Source: Candidatus Ulvibacter alkanivorans (lineage in GTDB: Bacteria; Bacteroidota; Bacteroidia; Flavobacteriales; Flavobacteriaceae). From it: DNA of 13,223 nt. This document shows, one piece after another, positions 6,702 to 13,102 of this stretch; the first letter of the stretch is position 1, and each line of letters opens with the position of its first letter. The notes under the pieces are model-generated. The model saw nothing but the letters and a program-made list of their open reading frames with translations, made no database searches and was not told the DNA's origin. Location: NCBI RefSeq assembly GCF_003333325.1, contig NZ_QOLC01000043.1:1-13223 (forward strand), in the 5' to 3' direction. Both the position numbers and the translations under genes were made by a program.

Positions 6702-7246
6702 GTGAAGAAAAGGATATAGAAACCACGGCTGCCTTTTATGGGCAACTTTTCAATAGTTCAAAGTACGTACTATTGGTAGTGCTTATTGCTACAGCTATCG
6801 GGCTGTATGTCTTGCCTAATATTAATGCTATCTGTGCTGTGGTTATACTATTGGCCCTTACGCTAATAAAGATAGGATTTATCATAGCCTTATCCTTTAA
6901 TCAATTAATGAAAATTATCGGACAGAGCCATTTGCTGAGCCACGTTTTAGTGTTATTCGGATTTTTAATTGTCCTGATTGTACTTTCATTCGCTATAGAC
7001 TATACAGCATTACATTTTTTTGATTCTACTCATTTCAAGATAAATAATAGTTCGGGAAATAACGGGCTGTTGGTATTTTTCGATATGTCCTATTTCAGTC
7101 TAATTACATTTTCATCTGTAGGCTACGGCGATATAATCCCGATAACGGTCACAGCTAAAACCTTGGTGGCACTTGAGGTGGCCCTCAGATTTTTTGTCCT
7201 TGTATTTGGTATCGCAAATGTGAATAGAATTCGAGTAAATAAATAA
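6698..7246 (+). CDS. Two-pore-domain-type potassium ion channel protein
   Basis: A 182-residue protein with four predicted membrane segments (about 22-39, 44-66, 82-104 and 154-173). Between the third and fourth lies a re-entrant pore loop, FFDMSYFSLITFSSVGYGDIIP, with selectivity filter S-V-G-Y-G-D at 140-145. This is the Ion_trans_2 (PF07885) pattern; the usual T before VGYGD is Ser here, a conservative change. It lacks a cytoplasmic RCK/TrkA-N regulatory domain. Its ATG overlaps the stop of the flavoprotein gene by four bases (ATGA), implying translational coupling. The pairing with an oxidoreductase suggests a role in membrane potential or ion balance under stress, which is inference. Confidence 0.88.
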   Translation: MSEEKDIETTAAFYGQLFNSSKYVLLVVLIATAIGLYVLPNINAICAVVILLALTLIKIGFIIALSFNQLMKIIGQSHLLSHVLVLFGFLIVLIVLSFAIDYTALHFFDSTHFKINNSSGNNGLLVFFDMSYFSLITFSSVGYGDIIPITVTAKTLVALEVALRFFVLVFGIANVNRIRVNK

Positions 7247-7264
7247 CCCTTAATAACTAAAATT

Positions 7265-7747
7265 ATGAAAACTCTAAAATTAACAACAATCCTAATGCTA
7301 CTTACGTTTGCCACAGGCCAAATGTTTAGCCAAAATGTAGATTTAGGCACCGAGAAAGAAGCTGTTCTAAAAGTAATGAAAACCTATAAGGATGCGCTGC
7401 AAAACCTGACGACTGAAGGCACCTTTGAGTTGTTTACAAAAGACTCAGAAGTTTTTGAATCTGGCGGTGTTGAAGGCTCATACGCACACTATATAGAACA
7501 TCACTTAGGGCCAGAATTAGGTCATTTCAAGAAGTTTGAATTTTCAGATTATGAAATTGATGCAGAAGTAGATTTGCCCTACGCCTTTACTACCGAAACC
7601 TATATCTACACTATCGTTCTCAACCCAGATGATGAAGGCAATAGTAGAACGATAAAGAAAAAAGGGGTGGCAACTTCTATCCTTAAGAAGATAGATGGGA
7701 AATGGAAAATAATTAAAACGCACTCTTCGTCAAGGAATAAAAAGTAA
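7265..7747 (+). CDS. Secreted NTF2-like (SnoaL/DUF4440-type) protein
   Basis: A 160-residue protein with a signal peptide (hydrophobic residues 6-20, cleavage near FSQ-N). The mature part fits the NTF2-like cone fold: helix EKEAVLKVMKTYKDALQN, then FELFTKDSEVFESGGVEGSYAHYIEHHLGPE, then strands ending VATSILKKIDGKWKIIKTHSSSR. The final DGKWKI.x.HSS motif is typical of DUF4440/SnoaL-like proteins. These bind small ligands or act as accessory folds and no enzyme activity can be assigned. His78 and His79 in the HH pair near the middle could bind metal. It starts 18 bases after the channel gene and ends six bases before the DUF2911 gene. Confidence 0.85.
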   Translation: MKTLKLTTILMLLTFATGQMFSQNVDLGTEKEAVLKVMKTYKDALQNLTTEGTFELFTKDSEVFESGGVEGSYAHYIEHHLGPELGHFKKFEFSDYEIDAEVDLPYAFTTETYIYTIVLNPDDEGNSRTIKKKGVATSILKKIDGKWKIIKTHSSSRNKK

Positions 7748-7753
7748 AATATA

Positions 7754-8347
7754 ATGAAAAAACACATCCATTTTTCTGTAGTATTAATCATTTCTCTAAT
7801 AGTCTCTTGCAAACAAGAAAGTAAAGAGACCAAAGAAGTTGTGAAGGAAGAAATAGAAACAGTTTCTCAAACCGCTGAACCCGACAAGAAAAAACCATTA
7901 AGTCCGCATACCGAAACAATGGCAATGGTTGGCGATGCTCATATCCATATAGATTACTCTTCCCCAGGCGTAAGGAATAGAATAATTTTTGGTGGACTGT
8001 TGGCGTATGACCAAGTCTGGCAGGCTGGTGCCCATATGGCCACTTGGTTGGAAACAGATAAGGATTTAGAAATTGATGGCAAGGTATTGAAAGCCGGAAA
8101 ATATGGATTTTTTGTTATTCCAAATCAGGAAGAATGGACTGTCATTTTCAACAGAAATTGGAACCAACACGGAAAGGATGACTATGATGCGAGCGATGAT
8201 GTATTACGATTTAAAGCAACGCCTAAAATTTCCGAAGAAATCAAGGAACATTTAGAGTACAAAATAAACAAAACAACAGAGACTTCAGGAACAATCTCAA
8301 TGAGTTGGGAAAAAGTAACGATTGAGTTTCCTTTCGAAATAAAGTAA
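7754..8347 (+). CDS. DUF2911 lipoprotein
   Basis: A 197-residue lipoprotein with lipobox IVSC (Cys19), then a Glu/Lys-rich linker. The DUF2911 domain starts near residue 50 and shows the family landmarks in order: IDYSSPGVRNR, IFGGLLAYDQVWQAGAHMATWLE, a LKAGKYGFFVIPNQEEWTVIF stretch, then WNQHGKDDYDASDDVLR and a final MSWEKVTIEF strand. In many family members the segment reads TGANEAT; here it reads AGAHMAT, adding a His and a Met that could bind metal. The fold is a beta-sandwich in the periplasm and no function is known. It is one base from the PepSY gene. Confidence 0.9.
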   Translation: MKKHIHFSVVLIISLIVSCKQESKETKEVVKEEIETVSQTAEPDKKKPLSPHTETMAMVGDAHIHIDYSSPGVRNRIIFGGLLAYDQVWQAGAHMATWLETDKDLEIDGKVLKAGKYGFFVIPNQEEWTVIFNRNWNQHGKDDYDASDDVLRFKATPKISEEIKEHLEYKINKTTETSGTISMSWEKVTIEFPFEIK

Positions 8348-8348
8348 T

Positions 8349-9056
8349 ATGGTCAACAGAAAAACAGCGAAATGGATTAGAAAAGCACACCGCTACTTGG
8401 GTATCTTTTTAGGTATTCAGTTTTTGATGTGGACGATTAGTGGGATGTATTTCAGCTGGACGGACATCGACGAGATACACGGTGACCAATTTAAGAAAGA
8501 AGCACCTGTACAGACCTCATTTAATGATTTGCTCGGCACGTCCCAACTCGCTACTAAAGAACCCGTCCAATCATTGGAATTACTGGAAATAGCAAATGAA
8601 CCTTACTATTGGATTAATGAAGCACAGCTTTATAATGCCAGAACAGGACAAGGGAAAAATGGAATTACTAAAGAAGAGGCTCAACAAGTTGCAAATAGGT
8701 ATATGCTGAACGATTTGGAAATAGCAAAAATTCAATTAGTCGATTCGGTAGGGCCACATCACGAATATCGCGGTCGCCCACTTCCAGCCTATGAGATCTC
8801 GTATGATGTGCCACTAAATTTAAAAGCCTATGTGGCGGTTGAGAATGGCGCTTTTCAAACGGTGAGACATAGAGACTGGCGTTGGTTTGATTTTCTTTGG
8901 ATGACCCATACAATGGATTATCAGGGAAGGGATAATTTCAACACGTTGCTATTAAGGGCATTTTCACTTTTGGGATTGATAACAGTCTTAAGTGGTTTTG
9001 TACTATGGTACATCAGTTCCCCATCAATCAGAAAATTAAAGAAGAAGCTTAAATAG
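8349..9056 (+). CDS. PepSY-associated membrane protein
   Basis: A 235-residue protein with an N-terminal helix (about 17-37) and a C-terminal helix (about 203-222) flanking a periplasmic region that carries a PepSY-like module (about 77-170: ITKEEAQQVANRYM, then PAYEISYDV and LKAYVAVENGAFQTVRHRDWRWFDFLWMTHTMD). Conserved His at 14 (RKAHRYLGIF) and 187 (WMTHTMD) resemble the membrane-edge His of the PepSY_TM family, whose members have been linked to siderophore or flavin/haem-dependent reduction. The protein is short compared with full PepSY_TM proteins, which have four helices. Membrane electron transfer is the best guess, but the sequence alone does not prove it. Confidence 0.87.
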   Translation: MVNRKTAKWIRKAHRYLGIFLGIQFLMWTISGMYFSWTDIDEIHGDQFKKEAPVQTSFNDLLGTSQLATKEPVQSLELLEIANEPYYWINEAQLYNARTGQGKNGITKEEAQQVANRYMLNDLEIAKIQLVDSVGPHHEYRGRPLPAYEISYDVPLNLKAYVAVENGAFQTVRHRDWRWFDFLWMTHTMDYQGRDNFNTLLLRAFSLLGLITVLSGFVLWYISSPSIRKLKKKLK

Positions 9057-9080
9057 ATAATAACTTAAAAACCAAAAACA

Positions 9081-9578
9081 ATGGATTCAAAAGAAAACAC
9101 ACACGACGGAATGAAGAAAAATACTTACGGAAAGTTTATGGCTATGCTTGGGCTTTCATTTATAGCAATGTACATCACAATGTACCTAAATACCTACGAA
9201 TGGGACCACGTTTGGTTTAGCCTTACAAGATTTTATATGGTTTGCCTCGGTATAGCTGCAATGGCAGTAATTATGTTGTCATTAATGCTAAATATGTATA
9301 AGAACAAGAAAAAGAACATAGCTATTTATTTGGGGAGTTTAATACTTTTTGTGAGTGCATTGGGTCTGGTACGCGAACAAAAATCAACTGTAGGTGACGT
9401 TCTCTGGATGAAAGCAATGATTCCACACCACTCTATTGCAATCTTAACAAGTAAAAGAGCCGACATAAAAGACCCAGAAGCCAAAAAACTTGCTGAGGAA
9501 ATCATAGAAGCACAGTTGCGTGAGATAGCACAAATGAAAAAGATTATTTACAGATTGGAAAACAAAAAAGAGGAATAG
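9081..9578 (+). CDS. DUF305 membrane protein
   Basis: A 165-residue protein with three membrane helices (about 17-36, 48-70 and 79-96) followed by a compact cytosolic or periplasmic DUF305-type segment. The family motif is visible: VLWMKAMIPHHSIAILTSKRADIKDPEAKKLAEEIIEAQLREIAQMKKII, with the His pair at 116-117 and Met113, and ending in the EI.QM pattern common in the family. DUF305 proteins are frequent in copper and silver loci and a Met/His metal site is often proposed. The first helix is itself Met-rich (Met20, 22, 30, 34). An alternative start is Met11. The adaptor gene starts 31 bases downstream. Confidence 0.88.
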   Translation: MDSKENTHDGMKKNTYGKFMAMLGLSFIAMYITMYLNTYEWDHVWFSLTRFYMVCLGIAAMAVIMLSLMLNMYKNKKKNIAIYLGSLILFVSALGLVREQKSTVGDVLWMKAMIPHHSIAILTSKRADIKDPEAKKLAEEIIEAQLREIAQMKKIIYRLENKKEE

Positions 9579-9609
9579 TACTTGCACTATTTCTTTTAAA
9601 ACTAATATT

Positions 9610-11421
9610 ATGAAAAAGAATTTAATATTTATTGGCCTTGCCTTAGTAGTAGGGCTATTGGGAGGATGGCTCATATTTGGAGGGTCTGGAAATGATGAAC
9701 AGGCGATAAAGGACTTGTCCGATATGTCAGATTCGCACGATCATTCAGGTGAAAGTGCTGAGCAGATGTGGACTTGCTCAATGCACCCACAAATTATGCA
9801 ACCCGAACCTGGCGATTGCCCAATCTGCGGAATGGACCTCATTCCAGCTGAGGCCGGAGCAGACGGTCTGTCTGCGGATGAGATTAAGATGACCGAAAAT
9901 GCAATGGCACTGGCTAACATACAAACGTCGGTCGTAGGACAAGGTCAGATGGGTAGTGGCACATTAAAACTATCTGGAAAGATAAAGCCCAATGAAGAAT
10001 CCAACGCTGTGCAGGTCACCTATTTTGGTGGAAGAATTGAAAACCTCTATGTTAATACTACAGGAGAACGTGTAGGTGCCGGACAGCGTTTAGCAACTAT
10101 TTATTCACCTGAATTAGTTTCTGCCCAACAAGAATTACTCACGGCTGCATCGTTGAAGGAATCACAGCCAGCACTCTATAAAGCTGTGAGGAATAAACTA
10201 AAGCTTTGGAAACTTTCTGAAAAGCAAATTAATGCTATAGAGACCGCCGGAAAAGTGCAAGAAAATTTCCCTGTTTATGCAACCGTTTCTGGGACAGTAA
10301 CGCATAAAATGGTAGAAGAGGGTGACTATGTAAAACAAGGACAACCATTATATAAAATAGCAAATCTCAATACGGTTTGGGCAGAATTTGATGCCTATGA
10401 GAATCAGATTGCTTCCTTGAAAGTTGGTCAAACCATTAAAGTGACTACCAATGCGTATCGCAATGAAGTATTTGATGCAAAAGTTTCATTTATTGACCCT
10501 TTATTAAATTCTTCTACACGTACCGTCGTAGTTAGAGCAGTACTTAATAATAAGAACGACCTATTTAAACCAGGTATGTTTGTCGAAGGTAAAATTGAAG
10601 GTGCTCAAGAAAGCACTTCAAGTAAAATAACAGTTCCTGCTACAGCTGTGATGTGGACTGGTGAACGTTCTGTGGTTTATGTTAAAACTAATCCTAACGA
10701 AGCTATTTTTGAAATGAGAGAAGTCTTACTCGGTAATGCCAATGGAGACACCTATACCATAATTGAAGGTCTTCAAAATGGTGATGAAGTGGTAACTAAT
10801 GGCACGTTTACAGTAGATGCTGCTGCACAATTACAAGGCAAAAAATCTATGATGAACACAGCTGGTGGCAAAACAATGACCGGTCACGAAGGGCATTTAG
10901 GTATGCAAGGAAACAATTCTGGAGATAGTAAGGAGAATGCTGACCATTCAGAAATGAAAGAAAGGATAGCTGTTTCAAACAAATTTCAAGGCCAGTTAAA
11001 ACAGGTGTTTGATGATTATATTCTTTTAAAAGATGCTCTGGTTAATGATGATGCCAAAAATGCACAACAAGCAGGAAAACAAATAATACAATCCCTGAAA
11101 AATGTAGATATGAAGTTGTTATCCGATGAAAAAGCACATAACCATTGGATGACAATTCAAAAGGAATTAAATACTTCGGCAAACGCAATTTCAAGTAATA
11201 CGGATATTTCAAAACAAAGAGGGCATTTTAAGCATTTGTCTGCGCATATGATAAGTAGTGTACAGCTCTTTGGGGTCAATGAAAATATTTATATCCAGTT
11301 TTGTCCAATGGCAGACAATAATAAGGGAGCGTACTGGATAAGTTTAGAGGAAGAAGTCCGTAACCCATATTATGGCGAAGCAATGTTAACCTGTGGTGAG
11401 GTTAGAGATACGTTAAAATAA
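9610..11421 (+). CDS. CusB-type RND periplasmic adaptor with HMBD head and DUF3347 tail
   Basis: A 603-residue membrane-fusion protein. Order: membrane anchor or signal helix (5-23); heavy-metal-binding domain at 53-80 (WTCSMHPQI ... GDCPICGMDLIP; Cys56, Met58, His59, Cys70, Cys73, Met75); barrel-sandwich and helical hairpin (about 120-260, including YFGGRIENLYV and SGTVTHKMVEEGDYVKQGQPL); beta-barrel and membrane-proximal domains (about 255-410); a His/Met-rich linker (about 413-450: MTGHEGHLGM, DHSEM); and a DUF3347 domain (about 458-600) with FCPM (565, 567) and NPYYGEAMLTCG (Met592, Cys595). This is the Bacteroidota form of copper/silver export adaptor. The tail matches the free DUF3347 proteins upstream. 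The pump (CusA-type) and outer-membrane channel are not in this window. I give no symbol because metal specificity is not proven. Confidence 0.93.
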   Translation: MKKNLIFIGLALVVGLLGGWLIFGGSGNDEQAIKDLSDMSDSHDHSGESAEQMWTCSMHPQIMQPEPGDCPICGMDLIPAEAGADGLSADEIKMTENAMALANIQTSVVGQGQMGSGTLKLSGKIKPNEESNAVQVTYFGGRIENLYVNTTGERVGAGQRLATIYSPELVSAQQELLTAASLKESQPALYKAVRNKLKLWKLSEKQINAIETAGKVQENFPVYATVSGTVTHKMVEEGDYVKQGQPLYKIANLNTVWAEFDAYENQIASLKVGQTIKVTTNAYRNEVFDAKVSFIDPLLNSSTRTVVVRAVLNNKNDLFKPGMFVEGKIEGAQESTSSKITVPATAVMWTGERSVVYVKTNPNEAIFEMREVLLGNANGDTYTIIEGLQNGDEVVTNGTFTVDAAAQLQGKKSMMNTAGGKTMTGHEGHLGMQGNNSGDSKENADHSEMKERIAVSNKFQGQLKQVFDDYILLKDALVNDDAKNAQQAGKQIIQSLKNVDMKLLSDEKAHNHWMTIQKELNTSANAISSNTDISKQRGHFKHLSAHMISSVQLFGVNENIYIQFCPMADNNKGAYWISLEEEVRNPYYGEAMLTCGEVRDTLK

Positions 11422-11474
11422 TCAGGGTTAGAGTTAATTGGTAAAAGCGGATTCTTCAGCCTTTAATATTTTAA

Positions 11475-11481
11475 AGAGGAG
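11475..11481 (+). promoter_or_regulatory. Strong purine ribosome-binding site
   Basis: AGAGGAG lies four bases before ATG 11486 and seven before ATG 11489. It is the clearest Shine-Dalgarno-like site in the window and argues for a start at one of these two ATGs rather than the in-frame ATG at 11438. Confidence 0.6.
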
Positions 11482-11485
11482 AAAG

Positions 11486-11668
11486 ATGATGAGTGAAAGT
11501 AGAAGAAATAGAAGAAAAAACAAGAAAAATACATATAAACACAAAAATCCGATTACAAAAAAAGATAAGGTTATCGGAATTTCAGCGATGATAGGATTAT
11601 TTATTGCTGCTGTAATACTAATCATATATCTAAATTTAGATTTTATTAGGCATTTTTTCAACCTATGA
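11486..11668 (+). CDS. 60-residue basic single-helix membrane peptide
   Basis: The start is placed at ATG 11486 because a good ribosome-binding site precedes it; the in-frame ATG at 11438 has none and would add 16 residues. The N-terminal half is very basic (SESRRNRRKNKKNTYKHKN, then KKDKV), followed by one membrane helix (about 33-51: ISAMIGLFIAAVILIIYL) and the tail DFIRHFF. By the positive-inside rule the basic half is cytoplasmic. Its stop overlaps the ATG of the CxxC-AraC regulator (ATGA), so the two are translationally coupled. No family recognised. A role in presenting metal or membrane signals to the regulator is inference from this coupling. Confidence 0.7.
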   Translation: MMSESRRNRRKNKKNTYKHKNPITKKDKVIGISAMIGLFIAAVILIIYLNLDFIRHFFNL

Positions 11669-12231
11669 ATAATACCATCCACATAAAAAATATGGTCTGT
11701 CCGAGATGTATATCCGCAGTTTCCCAAATTTTGGTAGGATTGAACATTGATTACAAAGCTGTCAAGTTAGGAGAAGTAGAATTGGTTTCGATGCTCAATG
11801 AATTCGAAAAAAAATCTTTGCAAAAAAAGCTACAAAATGCAGGATTTAGTTTGATTGACGACCGTAAAAGTCTGCTTATCGAGCAAATGAAAAATTTGGT
11901 AATTGAGAAAATACATTATTCCAATGAAAAGACCGAATTAAAATGGGCAGATATTGTTACTGGCGAACTTAACTTGGATTATAAATATTTAAGTTCCCTA
12001 TTCTCGTCGGTAGAAAGCATCACGTTCGAGCAATACATCATCAACCAAAAAATTGAACGTGTAAAAGAACTCATTGTCTATGATGAATTAACCTTGAGTG
12101 AGATAGCTTTTCAATTACATTATAGTAGCGTTGCGTACTTAAGCAATCAATTCAAAAAAGTAACGGGAATGACACCCACGCAGTTCAAGAAATCTGTGAC
12201 AAAAAACCGAAAATCCTTGGATGAGATTTAA
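11665..12231 (+). CDS. AraC-family regulator with N-terminal HMA-like CxxC domain
   Basis: A 188-residue protein. The N-terminal domain (about 1-67) has the heavy-metal-associated layout: strand NTIHIKNM, then CPRC with Cys12 and Cys15, helix CISAVSQILVGL, and further strands with KAVKLGEVELV and LQNAGFSLI. Residues about 96-177 form the AraC DNA-binding domain: ELNLDYKYLSSLFSSVESITFEQYI ... RVKELI, then LTLSEIAFQLHYSSVAYLSNQFKKVTGMTPTQFKK, which matches the second AraC helix-turn-helix and signature. The protein is much shorter than AraC itself because a small metal-binding head replaces the usual sensor domain. The CxxC suits Cu(I) or similar soft metals. Likely a metal-responsive activator of this cluster. 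HMA assignment is less certain than the AraC part, since the canonical GMTCxxC reads NMVCPRC. Confidence 0.88.
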   Translation: MNNTIHIKNMVCPRCISAVSQILVGLNIDYKAVKLGEVELVSMLNEFEKKSLQKKLQNAGFSLIDDRKSLLIEQMKNLVIEKIHYSNEKTELKWADIVTGELNLDYKYLSSLFSSVESITFEQYIINQKIERVKELIVYDELTLSEIAFQLHYSSVAYLSNQFKKVTGMTPTQFKKSVTKNRKSLDEI

Positions 12232-12313
12232 GGTGTGTTTACCACTATTAAAGGGGTATTTAAATCAGTAGATGATATATTGATTTACCAATGAACCGAA
12301 TTTAGATATCAAA

Positions 12314-12961
12314 ATGAAATTAGACAGAAAGAAACATTGGGAAACAGTTTACGAAACTAAAAATCCAGACCAGGTAAGTTGGACGCAAGAAATACCAAAA
12401 ACTTCACTGAAGTTTATACGTTCGTTCAAACTAAATAAAAAGGCAAAAATTATAGACATTGGTGGTGGCGACAGTAAACTTGTTGACTATTTACTCAAGG
12501 AAGGGTATAATAACATTACTGTACTTGATATTTCAGAAAAAGCAATTGCGAAAGCTAAAAAAAGACTGGGAGAAAAGGCAAGTAAAGTAAATTGGATTGT
12601 AAGCGACATTACCGAATTTGAACCAGATACATCTTTCGATGTTTGGCACGATAGGGCAACTTTTCATTTTCTTACAACGGATGACCAGATTAAAAAATAT
12701 ATTAAGATAGCATCAAAATTTGTAAGAGGTTATTTAATAATAGGAACCTTTTCACAAAACGGACCAAAAAAATGTAGCGGACTTGAAATAAAACAATACA
12801 ATGAAGAGGAATTAACATCGGAATTAAAAAAAGGATTTGACAAAATTCGCTGTGTATCAGAGGACCACACAACACCATTCAACACCATACAAAATTTTCT
12901 GTTTTGTAGTTTTAAAAGACAATTAACTGTAAAGCCTGCAATACCTTCACCTACAAGCTAA
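12314..12961 (+). CDS. Class I SAM-dependent methyltransferase
   Basis: A 215-residue soluble protein with the Rossmann methyltransferase motifs: motif I IIDIGGGDSKLVDYL (47-60), the acidic end of strand beta2 VLDIS (70-74), SDI (97-99) after strand beta3, and FDVWHDRATFHFL (108-120), which matches the small-molecule methyltransferases where WHDRA follows strand 4. The C-terminal part (RCVSEDHTTPFNTIQNFLFCSFKR) is typical of this subgroup. The substrate cannot be told; relatives act on thiols, metalloids or small toxic compounds, which would fit a metal island. It starts 82 bases after the CxxC-AraC gene, without a promoter box I can point to. Motif I reads GGGDS where many family members have GxGxG, a common variant. 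Confidence 0.88.
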   Translation: MKLDRKKHWETVYETKNPDQVSWTQEIPKTSLKFIRSFKLNKKAKIIDIGGGDSKLVDYLLKEGYNNITVLDISEKAIAKAKKRLGEKASKVNWIVSDITEFEPDTSFDVWHDRATFHFLTTDDQIKKYIKIASKFVRGYLIIGTFSQNGPKKCSGLEIKQYNEEELTSELKKGFDKIRCVSEDHTTPFNTIQNFLFCSFKRQLTVKPAIPSPTS

Positions 12962-13052
12962 AAGAACAGATGTACAATTCGGTAGTTTTAGTTTTTGCAA
13001 AACACAAATCAAAACAAAAGGAACATAATGATCAAAATTTACATATCATTCT

Positions 13053-13084
13053 TTTCTTATTTAAGTATTTGCTTAAATAAGAAA
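13053..13084. promoter_or_regulatory. Perfect 13-bp-arm inverted repeat, probable repressor operator
   Basis: The left arm TTTCTTATTTAAG (13053-13065) is the exact reverse complement of the right arm CTTAAATAAGAAA (13072-13084), with a six-base spacer TATTTG. The spacer holds the TTTG (-33) promoter element of the following ArsR-type gene, and the right arm fills most of the gap to its -7 box, so a bound protein would block RNA polymerase. ArsR/SmtB repressors usually bind AT-rich inverted repeats of about this size over their own promoters, so autoregulation is the likely reading. Confidence 0.75.
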
Positions 13085-13098
13085 TAATTGTAACTTTG
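13068..13098 (+). promoter_or_regulatory. Bacteroidota-type promoter for the ArsR-like gene
   Basis: TTTG at 13068-13071, a 19-base spacer, and TAACTTTG at 13091-13098 match the phylum consensus (TTG and TAnnTTTG with about 19 bases between). Only four bases (CCTT) separate the -7 box from the ATG at 13103, so transcription would begin at or next to the start codon, giving a leaderless or nearly leaderless message. Confidence 0.75.
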
Positions 13099-13102
13099 CC
13101 TT

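Noticed and set aside
2230..7252. Sixteen-base match AATAAATAACCCTTAA at 2230-2245 and at 7237-7252
   Set aside because: Both are an Asn-Lys-stop ending followed by an AT-rich spacer; with this base composition and no other shared flank I treat it as chance.
12225..12266. GATTTAA/TTAAATC inverted repeat after the CxxC-AraC gene as a terminator or operator
   Set aside because: Only seven AT-rich pairs enclose a long unpaired interior, with no following T run; too weak to call.
12984..13005. GTTTT-TGC-AAAAC hairpin after the methyltransferase gene as a terminator
   Set aside because: The stem has five A-T-dominated pairs and is not followed by a T tract, so I do not call a terminator.
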